Source of the DNA: Pontiellaceae bacterium B12219
GTDB lineage: Bacteria; Verrucomicrobiota; Kiritimatiellia; Kiritimatiellales; Pontiellaceae
NCBI GenBank assembly: GCA_029432795.1
Contig: JARNMJ010000016.1
Coordinates: 19,551-83,550, forward strand
Reading direction: 5' to 3'
Length of the DNA: 64,000 nucleotides
Shown: piece by piece, positions 1 to 9,391 of the stretch
Numbering within the stretch: position 1 is the stretch's first letter
Layout: each line of letters opens with the position of its first letter
Notes under the pieces: generated by a model
Seen by the model: only the letters and a program-made list of their open reading frames with translations
Database searches by the model: none
What the model was told of the DNA's origin: nothing
Program-made: the position numbers and the translations under genes

Positions 1-923
1 TCTTCTGTTCCGTTCACCAGAAAAATTTTACTGGCCGGCGCTTCGCGGGCGACATCCATATATTTTCGCACTTCCATGGTGCCTTCTGTTCCCACAACAA
101 ATGTGCGTCCGTCGCCCCAGCTGGCGGAGCCGTCGGGGGTGAACCAGTCCAGGCGGCAATAGAACGATGCGCCGTTATCGGCGGTGAGTGAAGCCTCGCC
201 AAAATCTTCAAGACCGGGCCGGTCCGGATTATTAAAATTTTCCACACGGGCAAAATTGATCGTGGCATCTTTCGCGCCGGTGTAGGAAAGAAACTGTTCA
301 AACTGGTGAGAGCCAATATCGGTCAGAATACCGCCGTATTGTTCTTTATCAAAAAACCAGTCCGGACGAATGGATTTTGAAAGGCGGTGGGGAGCCAGGT
401 TGATAACCTGCAGTACGCGTCCGACCGCACCATCGGCAATCTGTTTTCCGGCGGCCATGCCGGCTTCGTTATGCAGCCGTTCGCTGTAATAGACCATATA
501 TTTTTTTCCGGTCTCTTTCACGAGTTTACGCGCCGTTTCGAGTTGCTCTATGGTGGTGAAAGGGGATTTGTCAGTAAAATAATCTTTGCCGGCTTCCAGG
601 GCCTGGAAGCCGATTCGGGCGCGTTGCGAGGGAATGGCCGCGGAACAGACCAGTTGGACTTCCGGATCGTTCAGGATTTGTTCGTAGGATTCGGCGACCT
701 GAGCTTCCGGATTCTTTTCCAGAAAATCGGTGATCCGTTTCGGATCGGGATCGTAGACCCATTTCAAAGTGGCCCCGGCATCTTTGAGTCCATTGGTCTG
801 GCCGTAAATATGGCCGTGATCCAGAAACGCGGAAGCAAAAATAAATTCGCCCGGTTCCACCACGTTGTCCATTTTGGCGGTGGGAGCATAATGCGCTCCA
901 CTGGCAATCTGGTGTTTACTCAT
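1..923 (-). CDS. Gfo/Idh/MocA-family oxidoreductase, 3' end cut by window edge
   Basis: Translating the minus strand from the ATG at 923 gives an open frame that runs off the left edge without a stop, so the C-terminus is missing. The protein begins MSKHQIASGAHYAPTAK and shows the features of the NAD(P)-binding Gfo/Idh/MocA family: a TDKSPF motif near residue 130 where the family usually has EKP, followed by the conserved GGILTDIGSHQFEQ segment of the C-terminal domain. A good Shine-Dalgarno (AGGAG) lies a few bases before the ATG. Such enzymes oxidise or epimerise sugars and inositols; the substrate cannot be read from sequence. It lies downstream of a second gene of the same family on the same strand, so the two probably form one catabolic unit. 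The EKP lysine is retained as K in DKSP. Confidence 0.85.
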   Translation of the reverse strand, partial: MSKHQIASGAHYAPTAKMDNVVEPGEFIFASAFLDHGHIYGQTNGLKDAGATLKWVYDPDPKRITDFLEKNPEAQVAESYEQILNDPEVQLVCSAAIPSQRARIGFQALEAGKDYFTDKSPFTTIEQLETARKLVKETGKKYMVYYSERLHNEAGMAAGKQIADGAVGRVLQVINLAPHRLSKSIRPDWFFDKEQYGGILTDIGSHQFEQFLSYTGAKDATINFARVENFNNPDRPGLEDFGEASLTADNGASFYCRLDWFTPDGSASWGDGRTFVVGTEGTMEVRKYMDVAREAPASKIFLVNGTE

Positions 924-938
924 AAGTATTTCTCCTGG

Positions 939-981
939 AGGGACAGCGTCCTCGCTGTTCGCGGGTGCCGGGGACGGCACC
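939..981. repeat. two tandem intergenic hairpins (REP/BIME-like)
   Basis: Between the two oxidoreductase genes there are two adjacent GC-rich inverted repeats. The first is GACAGCG-tcct-CGCTGTT, the second GGGTGCCG-ggga-CGGCACCC (about 962-981). No T-run follows on either strand, so this is not a classical terminator. It may stabilise mRNA ends or be a dispersed repetitive element. Confidence 0.5.
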
Positions 982-987
982 CCGTCA

Positions 988-2133
988 TTATCTATAGGAT
1001 TTTGACATATCGACTTTCGCGGCCGTTTGAACTACTTTGCGGGGTTTCGACTGTGCAATTTTTTCCTGAATCGCGATTTCGTAAGCTGCCCCGTCGAGCG
1101 GCAGGTTTACTTCGTCATTAATCCAGGAGGAATAAATCATGGCACCTGCCAGTTCGAGAGAGTTGAGCCCCTCGATGGCGGGCGAAATCAATGCCGCTTT
1201 TCCGGCAGCGGCCTGAACAACGTTGTTCAGGATCGCGGCATGCTGATTGACTGCTTCCAAAGGCTGGAAGTTTTTTTCAACCGTTTCAGGCGACCCGAAC
1301 ATTTCATCGGTTGATTTGCTGAAGGCCGAAACAGACTCTTTGTTGCTGATCAATTTAACGGAATTTCCATCGGTAATAATGGTTCCCGAATCGCCTACAA
1401 TTTCCAGGCGGTTGGTTCCGGGCGATTCGCCGGTGCTGGCGGTGAACTGCCCTGTGGCCCCGTTGGCAAATTCAAAGAAGGCATTCACTTCATCTTCCAC
1501 TTCAATATCGTGATATTTCCCGAACGAGCAGGAGGCTCGCACCTTGGTCGGCATGCCGACCAGCCATTGAAGGACGTCGATATTATGCGGGCACTGATTC
1601 ATCAGCACTCCGCCGCCTTCGCCCTTCCAGGTGGCACGCCACGGGCTGGATGCATAATAGATTTCCGGCCGGAACCAGTTCGTCATCGTCCAGGAGACGC
1701 GTTGGAGTCCGCCAAGAGCTCCTTCATCGATCCACTGTTTAATCTTGGTGTAGCACGGGTGTGTGCGCTGATTCATCATGAGCGCGATAATCTGATCGTC
1801 CCGCTGTTTGGCAGCCAGAATTCGTTCGCCTTCCGCCTTATGGCAGGCGAGGGGTTTTTCCATAATCAGATGCAAGCCTGCTTCCAAGGCCTGGATTCCG
1901 ATCGGCGCGTGCAGGTGTGTGGGCAGGGCCACAATCACGGCATCGCAGATCCCGGAAGCGATCAGCTCGGAAGCGTCGCCGAAACAGGCAATGTTCTGCT
2001 GTTTAAAATCATCCATCGAGGCGGCGGGCTGGTTGGCCACGGCCACCAAGTCGGCACCATCGATGAGTCCGTCCTGTATATTCTTTGCATGTACCCGGCC
2101 GATATTACCGAGCCCAATAATTCCGAATTTCAT
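988..2133 (-). CDS. Gfo/Idh/MocA-family oxidoreductase
   Basis: A complete 381-residue protein. The N-terminus MKFGIIGLGNIGRVHAKNI is a Rossmann dinucleotide-binding motif (GxGxxG type), and LIMEKPLACHKAEG carries the family EKP motif near residue 92. The C-terminal domain contains GGGVLMNQCPHNIDVLQWL, with the conserved histidine of the active site. This is the usual length for a Gfo/Idh/MocA dehydrogenase. It is followed by another family member ending at the window edge, and preceded by an Nramp-like transporter 21 bp upstream on the same strand. Pairs of such enzymes are common in polysaccharide-degrading PVC bacteria. Substrate unknown. Confidence 0.92.
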   Translation of the reverse strand: MKFGIIGLGNIGRVHAKNIQDGLIDGADLVAVANQPAASMDDFKQQNIACFGDASELIASGICDAVIVALPTHLHAPIGIQALEAGLHLIMEKPLACHKAEGERILAAKQRDDQIIALMMNQRTHPCYTKIKQWIDEGALGGLQRVSWTMTNWFRPEIYYASSPWRATWKGEGGGVLMNQCPHNIDVLQWLVGMPTKVRASCSFGKYHDIEVEDEVNAFFEFANGATGQFTASTGESPGTNRLEIVGDSGTIITDGNSVKLISNKESVSAFSKSTDEMFGSPETVEKNFQPLEAVNQHAAILNNVVQAAAGKAALISPAIEGLNSLELAGAMIYSSWINDEVNLPLDGAAYEIAIQEKIAQSKPRKVVQTAAKVDMSKSYR

Positions 2134-2154
2134 GTAAATTCCCGCGTTAGTTGA

Positions 2155-3858
2155 TCAGGCTGTTTTCTTGCGTACAACGTGAACGATAATGGCCAAGGTG
2201 ATGAAGCTGACCAGAATTCCAATACCGGTCCAGTGAAGTTTCGACCACAGACTCCATAAGCTGCCGAAGGTGGCAAGCGAGGCCGCGATCAACATGGCCG
2301 TATTCCAGGCGATCCGTTTGCCACCGGTCGGCATGTTTTCTTTGAGAAAACTTTTTGAGTTCATCAGCAGGAAGAACGAAAAGTAGGCGATGGGGAGCAG
2401 AACCATACCGAACACAGAGGTCGGGACCGCGAGCCAGAAGCGGGCCTTCGCCTGGCCCCAGACAAATGGGCCGATGATGCCGATCAGGGGCATCATGGCA
2501 CCCAGTTTATAGGTGAGGCCGTGCATTGGTTTGTTGGCAATTTCGCAGATCACAAATCCGTTGATCAGCATCAGAACAATGATGGTGGAAACCGCCATGC
2601 CGGTTACGCCGAAGCCGAAAATGGCATTGGCCACCGTGCTTCCTGTAAGTGGTGCGAGGCTTTGGGCAAGCTGCCCGGCATCGCGTTTAACGAGCATGGC
2701 AGCCATGCGGCGGTCGGGCAGGGGAAGGTCGGCTGTTTTTTCGTCGAGCTGGTCTGGCGAGAGAGCGGCGACGGCTTCCGGGCCAAGCTCCACGGTGAGG
2801 CATTGCGTGGCCAGTCCTTTATATTGCGAGAGCAGTCCGCTGGCCGGCTGAATGATCTGTCCGTTCGCATCTTTTTCGCCGAGCAGTCCGGGGGCGGGGT
2901 GAGCATGAAATTGACTGGAAGCCACAATCACGATGCAACTGGTAACCAAGAGGAAGGGAATAAAAAGTCCGGTGCTGAGGTCGAAAATGGCCATGCCGCG
3001 AAAATCTTTGTCCCACCCGCGTTTCAACATGGAATAGGGCAGCAGAAGCGTCATATTGATGCCAACGGCTGTGGCAGCTGCTCCGATCATGACATCCCGC
3101 TGCTGGGCGATGATCAGACCGGTCCAGAATTCCCGCATATGTTCCGAAACGGCGGCTAGCGCAGGATCAAAGCTGGCGGTCGGTTTGGAGAGCAATGACA
3201 GGTCGGGGATAAAGCCGGAAACGATTTCACCCCAAGGCAGTCCGTCGCCGGTCGTGGCCATTTTGACCACAACGCCGAAAAATGAGATGACGACCATGCC
3301 GACTACGCCTTTCAGCATGCCATCGAAGATTTTAACGCCTTTTTTCCCGCTGTCGTAGGACCAGATGAAGGTGATGGCAATGGCAGCGATGACCAAACCG
3401 ATGATGGTCTGGGCGGCTCCGGCCGGCATCGCTTCCTCTCCGAAAATGCCGGGCATCAGATTTTGGCGGGTGGCGGCGGTGGCGAGGTTGAATTGGGGTA
3501 ATGCCCAGACACAGTTGGCGAGCAGGGTCGCGATAATCCAGCCCCAGCCGAGCACGGGATTGACATGTTTGTTGATGGCCCGAAAGGGTTTTTCACCGGT
3601 CGAAAGCGTGATGTAGCCGATTGCACTGAGCATGATGATGCCCATGATCATGGCAATGGGTTGCAACCAAAGAAAAGCCAGACCGCCCAGTACGCCGAGA
3701 TATAAAGCTGTTGCCAGCGAGCCGCCGCCGAGAGTGATCGCGCTTTGCAGCCAGCCGGGTCCTGATAACTTGATAAAGGCCTTTAGCATGGCGCCTTTGC
3801 CGACTTTCCGGGCGCTGTTAATGAGCTCCCGATTGCTCTCGATGGATGACGGTTCCAT
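2155..3858 (-). CDS. Nramp-like multi-pass membrane transporter
   Basis: A 567-residue polytopic membrane protein with about ten hydrophobic helices. I chose the ATG at 3858 because AGGAAG lies seven bases upstream; an in-frame extension to 3918 is possible but has no better site. The segment GPGWLQSAITLGGGSLATALYLG in the first helix matches an Nramp-like subfamily of planctomycetes and relatives usually annotated as divalent metal transporter. The canonical Nramp DPGN motif of helix 1 is replaced by GPGW, so metal transport is uncertain. A long soluble insertion (about residues 330-420) separates two membrane halves. It sits upstream of the oxidoreductase gene on the same strand and may move a substrate for those enzymes. 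Confidence 0.75.
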   Translation of the reverse strand: MEPSSIESNRELINSARKVGKGAMLKAFIKLSGPGWLQSAITLGGGSLATALYLGVLGGLAFLWLQPIAMIMGIIMLSAIGYITLSTGEKPFRAINKHVNPVLGWGWIIATLLANCVWALPQFNLATAATRQNLMPGIFGEEAMPAGAAQTIIGLVIAAIAITFIWSYDSGKKGVKIFDGMLKGVVGMVVISFFGVVVKMATTGDGLPWGEIVSGFIPDLSLLSKPTASFDPALAAVSEHMREFWTGLIIAQQRDVMIGAAATAVGINMTLLLPYSMLKRGWDKDFRGMAIFDLSTGLFIPFLLVTSCIVIVASSQFHAHPAPGLLGEKDANGQIIQPASGLLSQYKGLATQCLTVELGPEAVAALSPDQLDEKTADLPLPDRRMAAMLVKRDAGQLAQSLAPLTGSTVANAIFGFGVTGMAVSTIIVLMLINGFVICEIANKPMHGLTYKLGAMMPLIGIIGPFVWGQAKARFWLAVPTSVFGMVLLPIAYFSFFLLMNSKSFLKENMPTGGKRIAWNTAMLIAASLATFGSLWSLWSKLHWTGIGILVSFITLAIIVHVVRKKTA

Positions 3859-3942
3859 AGCGCTTCCTTGATTAGTTAATAAAGATGACATAATGTCATG
3901 CACAAAGATGAGCGTCAAGGGTGATCTCTTTGGGAGGGGTGA

Positions 3943-4614
3943 TTAGAGGAGGCCGTCGAGCAGGTTCTTCATGGCCAGATTGACGTTTCCAATGTTTGGA
4001 AGTCCGTTGCGCATGGTTTCTGCCGATTGGATGTGCGGGGCATCGACGAGCTCATGGCCGCAGTGCTCGATAATGGATTCCATACTGGCCGGGGTGGTTT
4101 CCATATGAAACTGAAGGCCGATGGCTTTTTTATTGTAGACGAATCCCTGATTAATGCCCGGTTCACTGGTCGCCAGTTTAACGGCACCTTCCGGAATTTC
4201 GAACGTGTCGCCGTGCCAATGAAATACGGTGAGTTCCTCGGGGATGAGGGGCGGCGCGCCCTCCGAACGCCGAATGGGAAACCACCCGATTTCCTTTTCG
4301 GGACCGGGGTAGACCTTTGCGCCGAGCACATCGGCCATCAGCTGTGCGCCGAGGCAGATGCCGAGCACCGTTTTTCCTTTGTTGATGGCCTGTTCGATAA
4401 ATGCTTTTTCGTCGGTGAGCCAGGGATGTTCTTTATAGTCAAAGATGCCCATGGGTCCGCCCATCACAATCAGCCAGTCAAAACTTCCAGGGGTTGGAAG
4501 TTTTTCCCCGGCATAAAGCCGGGTGCAGGAGATTTCCGCTCCGCGTTCCTGCGCCCAGGTTTCGATCATTCCCAATCCTTCAAACGGTACGTGCTGCAGC
4601 CAGTGTAGTTTCAT
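3943..4614 (-). CDS. class I glutamine amidotransferase (GMP synthase-like)
   Basis: A 223-residue single-domain class I glutamine amidotransferase. The nucleophile elbow is VLGICLGAQLMADVLGAKVY (the Cys is in GICLGAQ), and the catalytic His-Glu pair is in LQFHMETTPAS. The protein matches the stand-alone GuaA-like amidotransferases. Such proteins release ammonia from glutamine or act as gamma-glutamyl hydrolases; no synthase partner is seen here. Its ATG overlaps the stop of the upstream DUF3857 gene by four bases (ATGA), so the two are probably translationally coupled. Confidence 0.9.
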   Translation of the reverse strand: MKLHWLQHVPFEGLGMIETWAQERGAEISCTRLYAGEKLPTPGSFDWLIVMGGPMGIFDYKEHPWLTDEKAFIEQAINKGKTVLGICLGAQLMADVLGAKVYPGPEKEIGWFPIRRSEGAPPLIPEELTVFHWHGDTFEIPEGAVKLATSEPGINQGFVYNKKAIGLQFHMETTPASMESIIEHCGHELVDAPHIQSAETMRNGLPNIGNVNLAMKNLLDGLL

Positions 4615-7600
4615 CGTATTTCTTTCTTTTTCAGGAGAATTGTGCGCATGTCGGGGTGGGCGAGTTTTTTCGATGCGGCGATAATGTCCGGGAATTTTTC
4701 GGCGGGGATGATGGCCGGATTGAGATCGGCAATCTGCATGATACGCAGTGTGTGCGACTGCTCTTCATATTTGACCGCAATTTCCACCATGCCAGCCCCG
4801 TTGGGTGCCTGCCATGAAAAGGATTCGGGAAGGATCAGGGGTTCGTATCCTTCGGGCAGGGTGATGTGATATTCCGAGATGGAATCCACGTAGCCGTTCC
4901 AGGCCAACGGGAGTTCCCGATCGTTGGAACGGTATTTAAGCAGTCCGCCGAGTCCGCCGGGGATGGTGAAGTAGAGGTAGTCGCCGTCCTGCACAGCATA
5001 ACGTTCGGCGTTCACTGAAAACTCCAGTTTGCCGGGATAGGTGTCGTATGCGGTCAGCAGTTCGGAAGCGGCCTTGGCCGACTGGGAGACGCCGGTGACA
5101 ATTTCCAGATAATGCCGACGCCGGTTTTCGGGGGTGATTTCGGCATAGCGCTGGTGGAAACCTTCATAGGTGGTTCCCTGCACGGTGGAGCTTTGGGTCA
5201 GGCTTGCGTTTCCATCGGCCGAAAGCTTCATGGTGTAAACGATGTGTGAGCGGTCTTCCTTGTCGCTATCGACTTTAATTTTTCCGATCGAACCGTTGTT
5301 CAGATCCAGTATATGACGGTGATCATAGGGCGTGGCACCGAGTTCCGCATACTGCGATGAGCCATTCAGATAAACCGTCTCTTTGTCGAGGTCGACTTTA
5401 ACCAGAACCGCATTGAAGGCCAGGCGAGACGGAACGGTCAGCATCGGCTCTGCTTCTTCCTGAATCAGGGGAATGCCGCCGGAAAGAACAAACTCGGGGC
5501 TGAATCCGGCCGCTTTAAGCAACGTGTAAATCAGAATCATACGGTCGGGATTGTTTCCGTAGCGATCGGCCAATGTAACGTCGGCCGGTGAAAGGGCGGA
5601 TAACGGAAGACTGGTGAGGCCCGGCCCTGCCTGCCGAATATTCTCCGCCACCCAGTTGCGGATCGCAACGACTTTTTCGGCGGCATCTTTTTTGCCCGCA
5701 GTCAGTGTGGCGGCCAGTTCCTGCACTTCAGTCTGGTCGGTCGAGGCTGTTTCGAGCGCTTCAAGGATGCGGCTGCTGTAGGTTTTCCAATCGCTGGAAG
5801 AAATGAACACGGCTGGATTGAAGGTGTACCAGGCCGGCGTGGACTCTTCGATTTCAACGGCGGGCTGGTTTTCCGCTTTCCAGACATAGGAAACTGTGCC
5901 GTCGCTCGCGCTGCGGGTTTCGTCGATTCCTGTATTCCGGATATTCAGTTCCAGCGAGTCCGGTGCGGACAGGGTAACCGTTTTTGAGTCAACCGGTTCA
6001 AAGCCGTTAAAGGACTGTATGGTGGAAAAGAAGGGCTTGCCATTGACCGTGGAGACAAATTCATATTCCAGAATACTGCCGACTTCCACGCCGGGAAGGG
6101 TGGCCACGAGCAGTTTCTCTGCGGGATAGCGCGGCGCTGAAGCCACCCAGCCGGCATCCATGATATTCAGCTCATTTTCGGCGAGTTCCTTAACTGAACC
6201 ATCCGGCTGAATCACACGCGCCTGTGTCAGTTCAATGTTCTGCCAGGCGGGGTTGTAGCTCAGTTTGATTTCAGAATTTTTCTTGGTGCCGCCATAGGTC
6301 AGAATTTCAATTTTCGACCGCTGGGTTTCTTTCCAGACACTGGCACTTTTCAGATCGATGGTGGTTTCGCGCGAAAGGATCCGAACGTCGGATTTCACGT
6401 TGCTTCCAGGCGTTGGAAGATCGAGAATCAGTTTCTTGCGCAGGTTGTATTCGATCTCCTTGAGGTTCTGTTTCAGCACCAGATACTGCTCCGGTGTGAA
6501 TTCAACCGTATTTATCAGGAAGGTGTTGGTGGCAGTAAGGTTCCGGCTGGTTTTCGCCACATCCATATTCCAGGTCAGTTCATCGGTATTGATGGCGTGA
6601 TAATCCGGAATATTCAGCGTTCCGATATCTTCCGGCAGTTCGAGGTCGAGCGTTTCGCGGATGCCCGCGGTCATGCGGGTATAGAGCGGATATTTCCGTT
6701 CTTCGAGTCCGGTCTGGCCGATCAGAAAATTGGCATAGCCGAGTGAACTTCCAAGCTTTGGAAGAACGAGCATTTTATGCTGAGTGCCATCAATCAGTAG
6801 ATTATCGGCGGTGTAGGAAATGAGGATGGTCAGCGGCTGCGTTGTATCGCGGAGTTCTTCAGGTAAAATTTTCAGGGTCTGGAGCTCGGCCGTCGGCATG
6901 GACCGTTTCAGGTGCGCCTCAAAAAACTGGCGACGTTCTTCATCTTTGATTTTCGAGAAGTAGCCACGGTAAACGGTATCGTTGATTCCTTCGAACACCA
7001 GCGAGCTTTCGGCCTCCAGATTACCCGCTTTATCGAGTGAACCGGACGAGGTGATCTTCAGCAGATTGTCTTCGGCAGGAATGATGGGTGAGGTGAGCAG
7101 GGTTTCGCCTTCGGGGCGGGCGACGATATAGCTCATATTCTGCAGATAGGAAGGGAAAATATCTTTTGTATTTTCGTCGGTGGAATCCATTAGAATGTAT
7201 TCCCCGTCATCGCCCAGCGCAGCGGTTACGGCGTGGTTGAAAAAGGGTTGCGGCACTTCTTCGTCTTTTTTCGGTCCGGCCATAATAATCACCGGGAAAG
7301 CTTCCACATCGACAATGCGCAGCATGGCGGCGAGCAGGGCGGCTTTGTCGCGGCAGACGCCGTAGCGATTCGAAAACGTCATGCTCACATCGTGGGGTTC
7401 ATAGCCCGGCGCTTCGTCTTCGGTGGTGATGCCCATGTAGCGGATATCCTGCGAAACAAAGTTGAAAATGGCATCGATTTTTTGTGCGGTGTTGGTGGCG
7501 TCTTCCACCAGTTCGTTGGCCATGGCGATCATTTCGGGAGTGGTCGATTCCAAACGCGGCAGGCAGAGTTCCCAATACCATTTGGAGAGGTCTTCCCAGT

Positions 7601-8381
7601 TCTCCATTGTGCTGATCAAAAGTCGCTGAACGACGGTGTAAGGAGTCGGCATATTCGGTTCGTTGAACATGCGCGGAACATCCTTCACTTCCCAGGTGTA
7701 GACAATCTGATCGCTCTGCTCGGTTTTCATTTCATTGAAGGAAACGGTTCCGGGAATCTCGCTCTTCAACGCGGTTTTCACAAGCGGGCGCTCTTTCGGG
7801 GCAATCACCTGATAGGTGAAACGCTCGTACGGAGTGGTAGACTCAAAGGTTTGGTAATCGCTGAATGAATTCGGGACAACGGTTTTATGGCGCTGCCGGC
7901 GAATGACGTAGCGCAGGGTGTCGCCCACTTCAAGGCCCGGGATGGACATGCTGAGCTGTTTCGAATTCGGATTATAGATGTTGGCGCTCATCTGGCCCGG
8001 ATCCACCATCACTTTGCTGTTGGCGGCGGGATCAATATCCACCACCGAGCCGTCGGGCTTGATGATCTGAACCTTGTCAAAGTAGTTTGTGCCGTAGGCG
8101 ACATCAAAGCCGAGGGTGATGGTGCGTTGGTCCCGCTTGCCCTTTTCGGTCAGAATTTTTACGGCGGTGTCGTCCCACGAATCGGAGGTGCCGTCGGCCT
8201 GATATTCCACCTGAATGAAATCGTCCAGCAGCACTTCATCGGAATCGGGATACTTTTCAATCGTTGCGGCTGCGGCCTGCTCTTTGATTTTTTCCAGATC
8301 CAGGAATTCCTTGGCCGAAAGCGGGGAGAGAGTCAGAAAAACAGCGAGAACGATAAAGCACGGACGCAACAAACGAATCAT
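4611..8381 (-). CDS. large exported DUF3857/transglutaminase-like protein, internally duplicated
   Basis: A 1256-residue exported protein. The open frame extends upstream to 8612, but I start at 8381 because GGAG lies seven bases before this ATG and the sequence then begins with a clean signal peptide (MIRLLRPCFIVLAVFLTLSPLSA). Two halves repeat the same layout: a DUF3857 domain followed by a transglutaminase-like fold. In the first half the cysteine-protease-like motif is intact (YGVCRDKAALL, Cys343). In the second half the corresponding site reads YGNNPDRMIL, with Asn944 in place of the Cys, so that copy should be catalytically dead. The family is common in Bacteroidetes and PVC bacteria and is thought to act in the periplasm. 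It is coupled to the amidotransferase downstream. Confidence 0.85.
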   Translation of the reverse strand: MIRLLRPCFIVLAVFLTLSPLSAKEFLDLEKIKEQAAAATIEKYPDSDEVLLDDFIQVEYQADGTSDSWDDTAVKILTEKGKRDQRTITLGFDVAYGTNYFDKVQIIKPDGSVVDIDPAANSKVMVDPGQMSANIYNPNSKQLSMSIPGLEVGDTLRYVIRRQRHKTVVPNSFSDYQTFESTTPYERFTYQVIAPKERPLVKTALKSEIPGTVSFNEMKTEQSDQIVYTWEVKDVPRMFNEPNMPTPYTVVQRLLISTMENWEDLSKWYWELCLPRLESTTPEMIAMANELVEDATNTAQKIDAIFNFVSQDIRYMGITTEDEAPGYEPHDVSMTFSNRYGVCRDKAALLAAMLRIVDVEAFPVIIMAGPKKDEEVPQPFFNHAVTAALGDDGEYILMDSTDENTKDIFPSYLQNMSYIVARPEGETLLTSPIIPAEDNLLKITSSGSLDKAGNLEAESSLVFEGINDTVYRGYFSKIKDEERRQFFEAHLKRSMPTAELQTLKILPEELRDTTQPLTILISYTADNLLIDGTQHKMLVLPKLGSSLGYANFLIGQTGLEERKYPLYTRMTAGIRETLDLELPEDIGTLNIPDYHAINTDELTWNMDVAKTSRNLTATNTFLINTVEFTPEQYLVLKQNLKEIEYNLRKKLILDLPTPGSNVKSDVRILSRETTIDLKSASVWKETQRSKIEILTYGGTKKNSEIKLSYNPAWQNIELTQARVIQPDGSVKELAENELNIMDAGWVASAPRYPAEKLLVATLPGVEVGSILEYEFVSTVNGKPFFSTIQSFNGFEPVDSKTVTLSAPDSLELNIRNTGIDETRSASDGTVSYVWKAENQPAVEIEESTPAWYTFNPAVFISSSDWKTYSSRILEALETASTDQTEVQELAATLTAGKKDAAEKVVAIRNWVAENIRQAGPGLTSLPLSALSPADVTLADRYGNNPDRMILIYTLLKAAGFSPEFVLSGGIPLIQEEAEPMLTVPSRLAFNAVLVKVDLDKETVYLNGSSQYAELGATPYDHRHILDLNNGSIGKIKVDSDKEDRSHIVYTMKLSADGNASLTQSSTVQGTTYEGFHQRYAEITPENRRRHYLEIVTGVSQSAKAASELLTAYDTYPGKLEFSVNAERYAVQDGDYLYFTIPGGLGGLLKYRSNDRELPLAWNGYVDSISEYHITLPEGYEPLILPESFSWQAPNGAGMVEIAVKYEEQSHTLRIMQIADLNPAIIPAEKFPDIIAASKKLAHPDMRTILLKKKEIR

Positions 8382-8758
8382 AGGGAATCTCCAAAATAAA
8401 CACTCCGGAAAACGTACCTTCCGACATCGTTCCCCGCAAACTCTTTCTAATGGACCCTTCGCGGTTCGCAGCGTTGAATTCCAATCGCAGGAACGTGGCG
8501 GCGCGGGGATGAAACGGCGCAGTAACCAACTGAAAACGTTGCTGTCCTGTATACGGGGTGAATCTGTTGTTGGTGATCTTCTCTTAATAGCTCTTGATCT
8601 ATTCTGGAACATTAAAGTCCAGCTGTTTTACCTCTTTTTGCCCATCCCAAAGAACCAGGAGGGTGGGGCTGCGGCCTTGCTGGCTGATTCCGCGCGGGCG
8701 GCGGACGCAGAGGGCGGCATCCCTCCAACTTAGCGATTTGTAGAAATGAATCTTATTT
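8382..8758. other. 377-bp gap between divergent/convergent neighbours, no gene seen
   Basis: No convincing coding frame. The in-frame extension of the DUF3857 gene across this stretch has a low-complexity, basic translation and no start signal. The region should hold the promoter of the DUF3857 gene (near 8393-8450) and the 3' end of the phosphatase transcript. A GC-rich tract at about 8660-8735 resembles the hairpin repeat at 939-981 in composition (GGGCGGCATCCCTCC) but I could not establish homology. Confidence 0.5.
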
Positions 8759-9292
8759 CTAAATGATGCCTTCGCGGCCGAGCTCGCGGAAGATGCGCTC
8801 GACTTCGGCGTGGGCGACCTCGATGAATTCTTCAAAGTCGGCGGTATTCTGGCCGGTGGGGTCGGGGATGTCGCGAATGTCCTCGGGATCGCCGCTCTGC
8901 AGGTATTCCATCATTCGGAAAATCTTATTTCCAGCCTTTGGAAAACGCTCAGTCAGTTCGTCTTTCTGCCATTGTTCCATCACGAGGATGACGTCGGCCT
9001 TATTGACCAGTTTGTTGGTGAAGGGGTCGGAGCTGTGTCCGCCGAGGCTGAAGCCGTTGATGCGGGCGACGTGTTTAACGACGGAATTTGCGGAGCTGCC
9101 GCGGCGGGCGCGGACACCGGCGGAGAGGATGCGGACTTTTTTCCGGGCGTAGGGATAATGATCCTTTAGATATTGTTTCATATATCCGTCCAGATAGGCG
9201 CTGCGGGTGATGTTTGCTTTGCAGGCCACCACGATCGTAAATTTTTTATCGAATAATCCCATGTCCAGAAGATAGCGGGCTGCGTAAGCCAT
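8759..9292 (-). CDS. low-molecular-weight protein tyrosine phosphatase family
   Basis: A 177-residue protein with the C-x5-R-S phosphate-binding loop near its N-terminus (VVACKANITRSAYL) and the general-acid DP motif near the C-terminus (RDIPDPTGQN). This is the order and spacing of LMW-PTP/arsenate-reductase-like phosphatases. The loop departs from the usual CxGNxCRS: the glycine is Ala and the second cysteine is Thr. The frame is open upstream to 9460, but that part is His/Gln-rich and unlike the family, so I prefer the ATG at 9292; the ATG at 9322 is an alternative. It is transcribed away from the AsmA-like gene that starts at 9392. The target is unknown. Confidence 0.85.
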   Translation of the reverse strand: MAYAARYLLDMGLFDKKFTIVVACKANITRSAYLDGYMKQYLKDHYPYARKKVRILSAGVRARRGSSANSVVKHVARINGFSLGGHSSDPFTNKLVNKADVILVMEQWQKDELTERFPKAGNKIFRMMEYLQSGDPEDIRDIPDPTGQNTADFEEFIEVAHAEVERIFRELGREGII

Positions 9293-9391
9293 GGCAACTT
9301 CAGGAAAAACTTTCCTCTGCATGCAGTAAAAATTTCTGAAACCTTCCGTGGATAAATGGGTGGAGTGTTGTATTCTCTGCACTCTGTGAAT

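Noticed and set aside
387..1121. Plus-strand open frame of 244 codons
   Set aside because: Antisense to the two oxidoreductase genes, whose minus-strand translations carry clear family motifs.
8382..8612. Upstream extension of the DUF3857 gene
   Set aside because: Would bury the signal peptide; the ATG at 8381 has a proper Shine-Dalgarno.
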